NCBI GenBank assembly: GCA_035630295.1
Contig: DASQKY010000037.1
Span: forward strand, 28,417-92,416
DNA: 64,000 bases
Source: Acidimicrobiales bacterium
GTDB taxonomy: Bacteria; Actinomycetota; Acidimicrobiia; Acidimicrobiales; Iamiaceae
Reading direction: 5' to 3'
Positions 52,341 through 62,700 of this stretch are shown one piece after another. The notes under the pieces are model-generated. The model did no database searches. It saw only the letters and a program-made list of their open reading frames with translations, and was not told where the DNA came from. Position 1 is the first letter of the stretch, and each line of letters begins with the position of its first letter. A program made the translations under genes and the position numbers.

Positions 52341-53921
52341 ATGGACGCCGCCACGCCATCGACCACCACCTCCGGGCGCCCGCCGCGCCCGGAGCCGCCC
52401 CGGCGGCGGCTCCTGGGCGGCTACGCGCCACTGGCCGTGGCCCTCGTGGCCCTCGCCGTGGTGATCGCCGTGGTGCCCAGCACCGCGCCACCCGAGGTCG
52501 AGGCGGCCGACGTCGACGCCGGCACCGAGGGCCAGCCGGCCACCGGCTGGGGAGACACGGTCGAGGCCTGCCCCGGGGGCGGGCCCCAGGTGGAGGGCGA
52601 CCCCTACTCCCCGCCGTGCTTCACCTTCCGCGGCGACAACGGCGGGGCCACGGCCAAGGGCGTGAGCGAGGACGGCATCACCGTCACCTACCGGCAGACG
52701 CCCGAGCCCAACGTGCTGTCGGTGCTGGCCGGGCTGATGGGCATCGAGTTCAACGAGACCCCCGAGGACTTCCGCCGGACCACCGAGGGGCTGGTCGACT
52801 ACTTCAACGCCAACTTCGAGATGTACGGCCGGCGGATGGTCTTCGAGTCCTTCGAGGGCAACGGGTCCCTGGTCACCGAGCTGGTCGGCGGCGGCCAGGA
52901 GGACGCCGCCAACGACGGCCTCCAGGCCGGGGTGGAGCACGCCGCCTTCGCCGACATCACCGCCGTGACCCAGCCGTACGCCGAGGCCCTGGCCCGGGAG
53001 GAGACCATCGGCTTCGGCGCCCCCTACATGTCCCGCGAGTGGTTCACCAGCCGCCGCCCCTACGCCTGGAGCATCGCCACCGACTGCTCGGTGGTGGCCG
53101 AGGCGGCCAGCGCCTACTCGATCGACCGGCTCCTCGACCGGCCCGCCATCTTCGCCGAGGGGGCCCTGAAGGACCGGCCCCGCAAGATCGCCGTGATCGC
53201 CCCCAACAACCCCGAGTACCAGCGGTGCGCCGAGGCCGGCCTCGACATCCTGGCCGACGCCGGCAAGGAGATCGACTTCGTCACCGACTACGTGCTCGAC
53301 CTGGGCCGCATCCCCAACCAGGCCAAGAGCATCAGCGCCCAGATCGTGAGCCGGGACATCACCACCATCTCCTGCTTCTGTGACCCGTTCATGGTGCTGA
53401 GCCTGGCCCAGGAGATCGAGAGCCAGAACCTGCAGCCCGAGTGGATCGCCACCGGCACCGGCTTCGTCGACCTCGACCTCATCGGCCAGGGCCTGGCCAA
53501 CCAGACCGACCAGTGGGACCGGGCCTTCGGGGTCAGCCCCCTGGCCGAGCAGCTCCCCCAGGGCGAGAGCGCCGGGTACCGGGCCTACAAGTCGGTGCGC
53601 GACGACGAGCCCTCGCTGGCCGTCGACGTCCTCTACTACCAGCTCTACCAACTGGCCCTGGGCATCCAGATGGCCGGCCCCGAGCTGACGCCGGAGACCT
53701 TCGAGACCGGCCTGTTCAGCTTCCCCGCGGCCTCCGGCCCCGCCGGCACCTGGGACTACTTCCCCGAGTCGTACACGCCCATCACCGACCTGCGGGAGAT
53801 CTGGTGGGACCCGGACCTGGTGTCGCCGTTCAACGGCGACGCCGGCTCCTACGCCTCCAACAACGAGCGCTTCAGCCTCGACGAGCTGCCGTCGGGCCAG
53901 CCCGAGGTGTTCGGCCGATGA
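52341..53921 (+). CDS. Branched-chain amino-acid-type ABC substrate-binding protein
   Basis: A 526-residue protein with an N-terminal membrane anchor or signal (YAPLAVALVALAVVIAVVPS) and a Leu/Ile/Val-binding (type I periplasmic) fold. AFADITAVTQPYAEALAREE TIGFGAPY and KIAVIAPNNPEYQRCAEAGL are recognisable. GGGAG lies 6 bases before the ATG. It is larger than LivJ (about 370). The fused permease/ATPase gene follows 52 bases later, so this is its receptor; the real substrate may be an amide, urea or aromatic compound. Confidence 0.88.
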   Translation: MDAATPSTTTSGRPPRPEPPRRRLLGGYAPLAVALVALAVVIAVVPSTAPPEVEAADVDAGTEGQPATGWGDTVEACPGGGPQVEGDPYSPPCFTFRGDNGGATAKGVSEDGITVTYRQTPEPNVLSVLAGLMGIEFNETPEDFRRTTEGLVDYFNANFEMYGRRMVFESFEGNGSLVTELVGGGQEDAANDGLQAGVEHAAFADITAVTQPYAEALAREETIGFGAPYMSREWFTSRRPYAWSIATDCSVVAEAASAYSIDRLLDRPAIFAEGALKDRPRKIAVIAPNNPEYQRCAEAGLDILADAGKEIDFVTDYVLDLGRIPNQAKSISAQIVSRDITTISCFCDPFMVLSLAQEIESQNLQPEWIATGTGFVDLDLIGQGLANQTDQWDRAFGVSPLAEQLPQGESAGYRAYKSVRDDEPSLAVDVLYYQLYQLALGIQMAGPELTPETFETGLFSFPAASGPAGTWDYFPESYTPITDLREIWWDPDLVSPFNGDAGSYASNNERFSLDELPSGQPEVFGR

Positions 53922-53973
53922 CCCCGGCGACAGGCCGCGCCACCCCCGACACCACCCTCCGGGAAGGACGACC

Positions 53974-56900
53974 ATGAGCGATCGCAGGCTGCTGGCCGCC
54001 GGAGCGGCGTTCGTCGCCTTCGTGGCCGCCGGGTTGCTGGGCCTGTACGACGCGTCGCTGGGGGTGGTCCTCCAGGGCGCGGCCCTGGGCGTCGGCACCG
54101 GCCTCATGGCCGTCGGCCTGGTGCTCATCTACCGCACCACCCGGGTCATCAACTTCGCCTACGGGGCCATGGGCACCGTGGCCGGCGCCCTGGCCAGCGG
54201 CCTCACCCTGGGCTCGCTCGAGTGGAGCTGGTACCTCTCGGCCCCCCTGTCCATCGTGGCCGGCGTGGCCGTGGGCCTGCTGGTCGAGTTGACGGTCATC
54301 CGGCGCTTCGCCACCTCCCCGCGCCTCGTCCTCACCGTGGCCACCATCGGCCTGGCCCAGGCCCTCGGCGGGCTGGCCCTGTTCATGCCCGGCTGGTTCG
54401 GCACCGAGGCCCTCAACCCGGGCTTCAGCACGCCCCTCTCCGACACCGAGTGGACCGTGTCGCCGGTGACGCTCGACGGCAACCACCTGGTGCTGGCCGC
54501 TGTCGCCCCGTTGGTCCTCCTGGCCCTGGCCTGGTTCCTGTTCCGCACCGGGGCCGGCACCGCGGTGCGGGGCATGGCCGAGAACCTGGATCGGGCCCGC
54601 ATGCTGGGCATCCCCGTCAACCAGCTCAACCTGCTGCTGTGGGGCGTGGCCGGGGGCCTGGCCGCCGTCACGGTCGTCCTCAAGGCCCCGACCCAGGGCC
54701 TCTCCGTCGACGCCGCCGCCGGGCCCACCGTCCTGCTGGCCCCGCTGGCCGCGGCCGTCATCGTGGGCATGCGCTCCATCCCCGGGGCGTTCCTGGCCGG
54801 CGTCGCCGTCGAGATCCTGGACCAGCTGGCCCAGATCAACCTGGACTCCCGCACGTGGACCTACGTGGTGCTGCTGGGTGTCATCGTCGTCGGCCTGCTG
54901 TTCCAGGAGCGGGCCACGGGCCGGGCCGACGCCGCCGGCGAGGGCACGTGGTCGGCGGTGGGCGTCACCCACCGGCTGTCGCGGCCCCTGGCCGCCCTGC
55001 CGGAGGTCCGGGCCCTGCGCGTGGTCGGTGCCCTGCTGGTGGTCGGCGCCCTGGTGTGGATCCCCCTGGCCGGCAGCCCCTCGCAGGTCAACGACGGCAC
55101 CATCACCCTCATCTACGCCCTGGCCGCGGTGTCGTTGGTGGTCCTCACCGGGTGGGGCGGAGTGGTGAGCCTGGGCCAGTTCGCCCTGGTCGGCGTGGGC
55201 GGGGTGGTGGCCGCCAACCTCATCGTCGACCACGACCTCGACCTGTTCGCCACCATCGGGCTCTCGGCCCTGGCCGGCGGGATCGTCGCCGCCGTCATCG
55301 GCATCCCCGCCCTGCGGGTCTCCGGCCAGCTCCTGGCCGTCACCACCCTGGCCTTCGCGGTGGCCATGCAGGTCCACGTCATCAACCCGGCCAACTACGC
55401 CGGCCTGGTGCCCGGCGACTTCGAGCGCCCCGAGCTGTTCGGGTCGGTCGACCTGGCCACCGAGCGCTGGCTCTACCTGCTGGCCCTGGTGCTCCTGGCC
55501 GGAGCGGTGGCCATCGTGTTCAACCTGCGCCGCACCCGCACCGGCCGGGTCGTCCGGGCCACCCGCGACAACGACCGGGGCGCGGCCGCGGTCGGCATCA
55601 GCACCACCCGCACCAAGATCACCGCCTTCGTCATCTCCGGCATGTTCGCCGGGACGGCCGGTGCCCTCCACGCCGTGGCCCTGCGGGGCATCGGCGTCAA
55701 CACCTACGAGGCGGCCGACAGCCTCCTGCTGTTCTCCATGGCCGTCATCGGCGGGGTGTCCTCCCTGGGCGGCACCCTGGCCGGCGTGGCCCTGGTCCAG
55801 TGGCTGGGCTACACCTTCCCCCGGCTCCAGCTCCTGCTCACGGGGGTGGGGCTGCTGGCCATCCTGATGGTGCTGCCCGGGGGGCTGGGCCAGGCCTACG
55901 AGCGGCTGCGCGACCGGGTGGCCCACGCCGCGGCCCGGCGCCGGGGCGTGTCCCTGGTCGACGAGCTGGCCCTGGCCGACGGGGCCGACGGGGTCGCCGA
56001 GACCCCGGAGCAACGGGCGGCCGCCGCAGCCCTGGCCGTCGAGCGGGAGGAGCGGGCCGGCGCCGCCCGGGCCGGCGACGCCGCCGCCGCCGAGGCCGGC
56101 CTGTCGCGGGCCGACGCGCCGGGCGGGGGCGCCGAGGGCGCCCTGGTGTCGTGCTCGGGGCTGGAGTCGGGCTACGGCTCGCTCCAGGTGCTCTTCGGCG
56201 TGGACGTGGCCGCCGGCGACGGCGACGTGCTGGCCCTCCTCGGCACCAACGGCGCCGGCAAGTCCACCCTGTTCAAGGCCATGGTGGGCCTGCTGCCGGT
56301 CACCGCCGGACGGGTGACCTTCGCCGGCCAGGACATCACCGGCCTGCCCCCCGAGAAGGTGGCCCGCCGGGGCCTGTCGATGATGCCGGGCGGCAAGGGC
56401 GTGTTCCCCACCCTCACCGTGGCCGAGAACGTGCGCCTCTCGACGTGGATGCTCCGGGGCGACCCCGAGCGGGCCCGGGGCCGGACCGACGAGATGCTGG
56501 ACATGTTCCCCATCCTCCGCGACCGCTGGGACCAGCAGGCCGGCAACCTCTCCGGGGGGGAGCAGCAGCAGCTCTCCATCGCCATGGCCTTCGTGACCGA
56601 GCCCCAGGTGGTGCTCATCGACGAGCTGTCGCTGGGCCTGGCGCCCGCCGTGGTCGGCATGCTGGTCGACAAGGTGCGGGAGCTGCACCGCCAGGGCACC
56701 ACCATCGTCCTGGTCGAGCAGTCCATCAACGTGGCCCTGCTCATGTGCGAGAGCGCGGTGTTCCTGGAGAAGGGCCAGGTGCGCTTCCGGGGACCGACCG
56801 CCGGCCTGCTGGAGCGACCCGACATCCTCCGGGCCGTGTTCATCGGCAGCGACGACGGGCCGGCGGCGGGCGACTCGGGAGCCAGCGGCGACGACGCCGG

Positions 56901-57768
56901 GACGACGGACGCCGACGGCGACGACGCCGCGGCCGCGGGTCCGGCCGGCCGTGGCTTGGCCCTGGAGTGCCGCCAGGTGTCCAAGCGCTTCGGCGGCATC
57001 ACCGCCGTCGACGAGGTGGACCTCACCGTGGCCCCCGGCCGCATCGTGGGCCTCATCGGCCACAACGGCGCCGGCAAGACCACGCTCTTCGACGTGCTGA
57101 CCGGCTTCCTGGAGATCGACGGGGGCCGGGTGGTGCTGGGCGGCACCGACGTCTCCGACATGGCCCCCCACCGGCGGGCCATCCTGGGCGTGGGCCGGTC
57201 GTTCCAGGAGGCTCGCCTCTACCCGTCCCTCACCGTGCGGGAGTGCATCGAGGTCTCCCTGGAGCGCCACCTGGCCAACCGGGACCCGGTGGCCGCGGCC
57301 CTGCACCTGCCGGCGTCGGTCGACTCCGAGCGGGCGGCCGAGGCTCGGGCCGAGGAGCTCATCGCCCTGCTGGGCCTGGGCGCCTTCCGCGATCGACCCA
57401 CCGGCGAGCTGTCCACCGGCACCCGGCGCATCGTGGAGCTGGCCTGCCTGCTGGCCCAGGACCCGGCGGTGGTGCTCCTGGACGAGCCCACGGCGGGCGT
57501 GGCCCAGGTCGAGACCGAGGCCCTGGTGCCCCTCTTGCGCCGCATCCAGGCCGAGACCGGTTGCTCCATGGTCGTCATCGAGCACGACATGGCGCTGTTG
57601 TCGGAGCTGTGCGACGAGTTCGTGGCCCTGGAGCAGGGCCGGGTGATCGCCCGGGGCACGCCGGCCGAGGTGCTGGCCGATCCGGACGTCATCGCCTCCT
57701 ACCTGGGCACCGACGACCAGGTCATCCAGCGCTCCGGCGAGCGGCGCTCCACCACCCCGACGGCCTGA
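53974..57768 (+). CDS. Single-chain branched-chain amino-acid-type ABC transporter: LivH-LivM-LivF-LivG fusion
   Basis: A 1264-residue protein containing a whole ABC importer core. Residues 1-310: LivH-type permease (LIYRTTRVINFAYGAMG). About 340-650: LivM-type permease (TGWGGVVSLGQFALVGVGG). Then an Ala/Glu linker. About 727-960: LivF-type ATPase (LLGTNGAGKSTLFKAM; NLSGGEQQQLSIAMAF; VVLIDELSLGLAP). Then an acidic Asp/Gly/Ala linker. About 990-1250: LivG-type ATPase (LIGHNGAGKTTLFDVL; VVLLDEPTAGVAQVE), whose signature reads ELSTGTRRIVEL rather than LSGGQ. Normally these are four genes. No internal frameshift or stop is seen. The preceding gene supplies the binding protein. Confidence 0.93.
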   Translation: MSDRRLLAAGAAFVAFVAAGLLGLYDASLGVVLQGAALGVGTGLMAVGLVLIYRTTRVINFAYGAMGTVAGALASGLTLGSLEWSWYLSAPLSIVAGVAVGLLVELTVIRRFATSPRLVLTVATIGLAQALGGLALFMPGWFGTEALNPGFSTPLSDTEWTVSPVTLDGNHLVLAAVAPLVLLALAWFLFRTGAGTAVRGMAENLDRARMLGIPVNQLNLLLWGVAGGLAAVTVVLKAPTQGLSVDAAAGPTVLLAPLAAAVIVGMRSIPGAFLAGVAVEILDQLAQINLDSRTWTYVVLLGVIVVGLLFQERATGRADAAGEGTWSAVGVTHRLSRPLAALPEVRALRVVGALLVVGALVWIPLAGSPSQVNDGTITLIYALAAVSLVVLTGWGGVVSLGQFALVGVGGVVAANLIVDHDLDLFATIGLSALAGGIVAAVIGIPALRVSGQLLAVTTLAFAVAMQVHVINPANYAGLVPGDFERPELFGSVDLATERWLYLLALVLLAGAVAIVFNLRRTRTGRVVRATRDNDRGAAAVGISTTRTKITAFVISGMFAGTAGALHAVALRGIGVNTYEAADSLLLFSMAVIGGVSSLGGTLAGVALVQWLGYTFPRLQLLLTGVGLLAILMVLPGGLGQAYERLRDRVAHAAARRRGVSLVDELALADGADGVAETPEQRAAAAALAVEREERAGAARAGDAAAAEAGLSRADAPGGGAEGALVSCSGLESGYGSLQVLFGVDVAAGDGDVLALLGTNGAGKSTLFKAMVGLLPVTAGRVTFAGQDITGLPPEKVARRGLSMMPGGKGVFPTLTVAENVRLSTWMLRGDPERARGRTDEMLDMFPILRDRWDQQAGNLSGGEQQQLSIAMAFVTEPQVVLIDELSLGLAPAVVGMLVDKVRELHRQGTTIVLVEQSINVALLMCESAVFLEKGQVRFRGPTAGLLERPDILRAVFIGSDDGPAAGDSGASGDDAGTTDADGDDAAAAGPAGRGLALECRQVSKRFGGITAVDEVDLTVAPGRIVGLIGHNGAGKTTLFDVLTGFLEIDGGRVVLGGTDVSDMAPHRRAILGVGRSFQEARLYPSLTVRECIEVSLERHLANRDPVAAALHLPASVDSERAAEARAEELIALLGLGAFRDRPTGELSTGTRRIVELACLLAQDPAVVLLDEPTAGVAQVETEALVPLLRRIQAETGCSMVVIEHDMALLSELCDEFVALEQGRVIARGTPAEVLADPDVIASYLGTDDQVIQRSGERRSTTPTA

Positions 57769-57803
57769 GCCAGGGGTCGGGGCGCCGGCGGGCGATCAGG
57801 CCG

Positions 57804-58094
57804 TCAGTCCTCGTCCTCGTCGGCCGGCGGGGCGGTCGGCTCCTCCAGGCCCAGGGCCACCATGATGGTGTGGCGGGCCGGGCCGAAGTCCTCGTCGCTG
57901 ACCGTGCCGGCGGCGTGGGCCTCGCTGAGCAGGCGGAACCGCTCGAACAGCTCCTCCTCCGATGCCCCGTCCACGCCGTCCTCGGCCTCCTGGGCGTCGC
58001 GGGAGTGGCGGCGCTCGCGCTTGGCTGCCTGCTGCTCCTGGCGCATCTTGTCGATCCGGCGCTTCTCGGCCGACTGGCGGCCCCGGTTGGCCAC
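57804..58094 (-). CDS. Small charged hypothetical protein
   Basis: 96 residues from a GTG at 58094: a basic helical N-terminus (RGRQSAEKRRIDKMRQEQQA AKRERRHSRD), an acidic hinge (AEDGVDGASEEELFERFRLL), a short-C-terminal-domain-like stretch (AHAAGTVSDEDFGPARHTIM) and an acidic tail. The start is uncertain; a longer frame exists but is Pro/Arg-rich shadow-like sequence. Function unknown; convergent with the transporter gene. Confidence 0.6.
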   Translation of the reverse strand: MANRGRQSAEKRRIDKMRQEQQAAKRERRHSRDAQEAEDGVDGASEEELFERFRLLSEAHAAGTVSDEDFGPARHTIMVALGLEEPTAPPADEDED

Positions 58095-58292
58095 CTCAGG
58101 CGCCGACCGCGACGGCGGGACCCGGGTGGCGGGGGCGGAGGGGTCGGCGCATCGTTGCTCTCCTCGTCGGCGGAGGACCTGGTGGCGGGTCCGAGGCCCA
58201 CAGGGTAGGGACCCGAGCCTCCGAAGGCGATATGAGCGCCCTCGCCGACCCTCCGGCGACCCGCCCCGGCCGGGCCCGGCACCGCCGGCGAC

Positions 58293-58582
58293 GTGCTGGT
58301 CAGCGTGGGGGCCAACGCCACCCTGGACGTGGAGGCCGGCACCTGGGACCCGTTGCCGGACCCGCCCCGCACCCTCGAGCGGGCGGCCCCGACCTGCCGG
58401 TGCCCGAGGAGGTGGACGGGCCCGCGGGCCCCGTGAGCTGGGTCCGCTCGGCCGACGGGACGGAGTGGGAGGCCGCGGCCACCGACACCGACGTCGTCGG
58501 GGTGCGCTGCGCCACCGCCGCCGACGCCCGCGCTCTCGTGGCTCGCACCTCCTGGCCCTCGACGGACGACCCCCCCTCGTGA
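58293..58582 (+). pseudogene. Possible small frameshifted gene
   Basis: DVLVSVGANATLDVEAGTWD PLPDPPRTLERA reads in one frame to about 58385, and GPDLPVPEEVDGPAGPVSWV RSADGTEWEAAATDTDVVGVR continues in the next frame to 58582. Joined, they would make one acidic protein of about 95 residues. The junction is the GC run near 58378-58395. No family recognised. The stretches 58095-58292 and 58583-58653 hold nothing I can support. Confidence 0.3.
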
Positions 58583-58653
58583 CCCACCCCTCGAGCCGCA
58601 CCTGACCGATCCTCCCTGGCCCCGACGGCCGGGCTGGGGGAGGGTCGGCCAGG

Positions 58654-59559
58654 ATGGGCCCGGTGAGCGAGGACGCCGGCCCCCGCACCCTGCGCCTGGC
58701 CCACCGGCGACCGTTGGCCGCCGCCGACCTGCTGGCCTTCCTGGCCGCCCGGGCGGTGCGGGGGGTGGAGGCCGGGGTGCGAGGTCCGGACGGGGCCCTC
58801 GTCGGCTACCGGCGCACCCTGGCCCTGCCCCACGCCCCGGCCACGGTCACCCTGGTGCCGGCCGACGGCCACGTGCTCGGCACGCTGCGGGGCGACGCCC
58901 GGGACGCGGACGAGGCGGAGGCCCGGGTCCGGCGCCTGCTCGACCTGGACGCCGACCCCGCCGCCGTCGACGCCCACCTCGGCCGCGACCCCCTGCTCGC
59001 TCCGCTGGTGGCGGCCCGGCCCGGCCTGCGGGTGCCGGGTGCGGTCGACGGGTTCGAGGTGGCGGTGCGGGCCGTCGTCGGCCAGCAGGTGTCGGTGGCC
59101 GGGGCCATCACCACCATCGGCCGCCTCACCGCCGAGCGGGGCACCCCGCTGGCCACTCCCGACGGCGAGCTCACCCACCTGTTCCCCTCCGCGGCCCAGG
59201 TGGCGGCGGCCGACCCCGACCTCCTGCCCATGCCCCGGGCCCGGGGCCGGGCCCTGGTGGGGCTGGCCCGAGCGGTGGCCGACGGGGAGATCGCCCTGGA
59301 CGCCGGAGCCGACCGTGACCGCACCCGGGCCGCCCTCCTGGCCCGGCCCGGCATCGGGCCGTGGACGGTGGAGGACATCGCCCTGCGGGCCTTCGGTGAC
59401 CCCGACGCCTTCCCCGCCACCGACCTGGGCGTGCGCCGCACCCTGACCCGGCTGGCAGGGCCGGACGCCGCTCGCCCGGCGGCGGTGGCGGCTCGGGCCG
59501 AGCGCTGGCGCCCGTGGCGGGCCTACGCCACCCTCCACCTCTGGACCGCCACCCCCTGA
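58654..59559 (+). CDS. DNA-3-methyladenine glycosylase II, AlkA-like
   Basis: A 301-residue protein with an AlkA N-terminal domain (about 1-110; GYRRTLALPHAPATVTLVPA) and an HhH-GPD domain: VRAVVGQQVSVAGAITTIGR, the hairpin-helix-hairpin LLARPGIGPWTVEDIALRAF, and the catalytic aspartate in FPATDLGVRRTL. The end, AERWRPWRAYATLHLW, is also AlkA-like. It removes alkylated purines in base excision repair. ATG 58654 or GTG 58663 could be the start. Confidence 0.93.
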   Translation: MGPVSEDAGPRTLRLAHRRPLAAADLLAFLAARAVRGVEAGVRGPDGALVGYRRTLALPHAPATVTLVPADGHVLGTLRGDARDADEAEARVRRLLDLDADPAAVDAHLGRDPLLAPLVAARPGLRVPGAVDGFEVAVRAVVGQQVSVAGAITTIGRLTAERGTPLATPDGELTHLFPSAAQVAAADPDLLPMPRARGRALVGLARAVADGEIALDAGADRDRTRAALLARPGIGPWTVEDIALRAFGDPDAFPATDLGVRRTLTRLAGPDAARPAAVAARAERWRPWRAYATLHLWTATP

Positions 59560-59592
59560 CCCTCCGGCCCGTGGTTCGAGGCCGATCCCGTC

Positions 59593-59709
59593 GCGCGCAG
59601 TTTTGGCAAGGTTGGGCTTGGCATGGTGGCGGTTGGCACGTCGGCGCCCGGCAGGCGTTCGCGTGACGTGTCGTCATCTTCGTTCACTACTCAGGGGGGA
59701 ACCCTCAGC
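59593..59709 (+). promoter_or_regulatory. Conserved leader of surface-protein copy B with three TTGGCA hexamers
   Basis: GCGCGCAGTTTTGGCAAGGT and the next ~95 bases recur essentially unchanged at 63388-63501. TTGGCA occurs at 59603, 59618 and 59633, exactly 15 bases apart. TCAGGGGGGAACCCTCAGC precedes the ATG as ribosome site. This may be promoter plus regulator sites, or an RNA leader. Confidence 0.65.
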
Positions 59710-62700
59710 ATGTTGTCCATTCGGCGCATTGCGCGTCTCGCGTTCGTTGAGCGAAGGAACTTGGCCTTCGCTTTTGCCCCCCCCCCCCGCTAGATCGGGG
59801 CCCGCGATCCGCGGGATCTGAGCGCCCCTGGCGAGCACGAGCCGGGGCCGGCCTGGTCGCCGCGCTGACCGCTCTGGTCCTGCTCCTCCTGGCCGTCGCG
59901 TCACCGGCTGCCGCTGACGCGGCGCCGGTCCCAGCCCAGGACATCGCCCCTGCCGCGGGCGACACGCCGGACACCGGAGGTGCGCCCCGGGTGGCGCAGG
60001 ATCTCGACCTGCAACTGGTCGAAGGAGGCGGGCAGCTCTCCCTGCGAGGCTCCGAGGAGCCCTATCAGATCCAGAACCCGACCTCGATCACCGGCACCAT
60101 CGACGCCCCGGATCCGGATACCGGTGGTGGGACCGGATCGATCACGGCGGGCACGTTCACCACCCCGCAGGTGAACATCGTCCAACACATCACCAGCCCG
60201 GTCGATGCCGACGTGTTCATCGACGCCGACTTCGCACCGACCACGCCCGGCAACCTCACCGGCACCGTCGACGCCGATGGCAACGTGTTCGTGAGCACCA
60301 GCCTGGCCGTGACCTTGAACGTGGACGTCGGTCGCAACCCGACGATCCTCACCGCCGAGTGCATCAGCAGCCCCGTGGCCCTGACGCTGTCATCGACGGC
60401 ACCCCATGACCCCGCCACCGGGCTGGTCACCCTGGTCAACGACAACTTCTCCATCCCGGCCCCACCGGGCAGCGGGGCCTGTGAGAACAACGTCCGCAAC
60501 GCCATCATCGCCCAGCTCGCCGGTGGGGGCCACGCCATCTCCCTGACCCTGCAAGGCGCCCTGCCCCGGCCCCAGGTCACCAAGGAGCCCACCGACACGA
60601 CGCTGGCGGTCGCCCCCGATGGGGGGGCGTTGGCGGGAGACCCGATCACCCTGACCGCCACCGTGGCCCCCGACTCGACGGCCACCGCGATCGAGCCCCG
60701 GACCGGGTTCGTGAACTTCCTCGACGGCGGGCAGACCCTGGCCAGCGTCGAACTGCAACCCGACGGGACCGCCGAGCTGGTCACCACCGCCCTGCCCACC
60801 GGGTCCCGCACCTTGACCGCCCGCTACCGCGGCGACGCCACCTGGGGCCAGTCCACCTCGCCCGCGGTGGCCTACACCGTGTTCTCCGACCCTGCCCTCA
60901 CCTGGGACCTCCCGGCCTTCGTGCGCATCCACGGGGGGTCCACCGACTTCACCGTCACGGCCCTCAACACCGCCCTGGGCCAGGACCTCACCAACGTCCG
61001 CCTCGACATCGCCATCCAACGAACCGTCGGCACCGGGCCCATCGGCCCTACCCTCGGCGACGACAGCACCCCTGACCGCATCACCCTCGCCCACCTCGAC
61101 GGATCCGATGCCACCCCCATCACCCTCACCTCGACGGGAAGCGGTTCGAACCAGGTGCTGTCCGGCTCCATCGGCGCCAGCACCGGCACACCCCTGACCC
61201 CCGGCGCCTCGATCACCGAGGCACTGCGCCTCGCCTTCCCCGCCGTGGGCACCGTCAACCCCACGATGTGTGGGGGTTCCGATCGACTGTGCCCCGGACC
61301 CCTGGGGGTCACCTTCACCCTCCAGCTCGTCAACCCCGATACCGGGGCGATCCAGACGACGATCGCCTCCGAAGCGGGCGCGACCAAGATGATCGAAGCG
61401 ACCCGCCGACCCACCACTGTCGGTGCCGGCGGCCCCGGCATCCCGCCGCTCGTCCCGGCCACCCCTGCGGTCGCGCCCCAACTCGTGCGGGCCGGCAACG
61501 CCATCACGCTGAACCTGCTGGCTGTGGATCCTCGACTCGCCGGGGTCAATCCCGAAGGCCCGATCGCTTTCGCTCTCGACGGAGCGCCCATCGGCGCGCG
61601 CCGCTTCGGGCAACCCCCGGCGGAGGCGTATCGCACCGAGCTCCCCTTCATCTCTGGCAGCAGTTATCTGATCCCGGTGCCGGCCGCCACCAGCCCGGGC
61701 ACCCACAACCTGACCATCCGCTACTCCGGAGACGACTACTTCCAGCCCAGTGTGGCCACCTTCACCTTCTCCGTTGCCGCCAACCTCGGCGCCGTCTACG
61801 AATGTGAACGCCCCGGCTTCGGCACCAGCTACGTCGGACGGGCCAACGTGATCGCCCAGGCCTCCCTGCCCTCCGTGGCCGCCGCGGGCAGTGCTGTCAA
61901 CGCGGTCAACCCGTCGCTGCGCCTGCTCTTCGACCGCGGTCCCAGCGCCGGTGCTGGCAACCTCCTCGCCGCCGCCATCCCCGCCTTCACCGGCCTGGTC
62001 GCGGACTACGGCGTACCCGGCACCGCCAGCGGCACCAGCCTCACCCGCACCACCACCACCCGCCTGGACACCACCACCGGCGACCCCGACCAAGTGGTGC
62101 AGGTCAACGGTCTGGCCATGGGCATGACCATCGACGGCACCCCCGGCCAGGTCCTGCCCATCCAGCTCAGGTCGTTCCAGTTCCGAGTCAGCGGCATCGG
62201 TGAGCGCCTCTCCTGCACTCCCGTCAGCGATCCCATCACCCTGGGCCAGGTCACCGTGGCCGGTACCACCCTGACCGTGTCACCAGGAGGTCCCGTGCGG
62301 GCCGGAGCAGCGGTCGCCCTCGAAGCCACCACCGGACCGGTGAGCGCATCGGGCGGGGTGATGGAGCTCCGTGACGGGGACACCACCATCGGCGTGGTCG
62401 ACGTCGACGCCGACGGCAAGGCCTCCCTGACCACCACCGACCTCCCCGTGGGCGGACATTCCTTGACCGCCCGCTACCTGGGTGGGTTGACGGTGCCGGT
62501 CACCACGTCGGAGGCCGTGCCGCTGACCGTGATCGACACCTTCGACTGTGCGGCTTTCACCCAGGCTGGCAACGCCGCGGTGGTGCGTCTGGTGTATCTG
62601 GAGCTGCTGGGTCGGTGCCCGGATCAGGCCGGGTTCGATCACTGGGCCGGCCGCCTCGACGCCGGGGCCTCGGCGTCATCGTTCGCGAGGTCGATCTCCG

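Noticed and set aside
53872-57585. Minus-strand open frame of 1237 codons opposite the fused transporter
   Set aside because: Composition is almost all Gly, Gln, His, Asp, Arg with no motif; the plus strand has four complete ABC domains.
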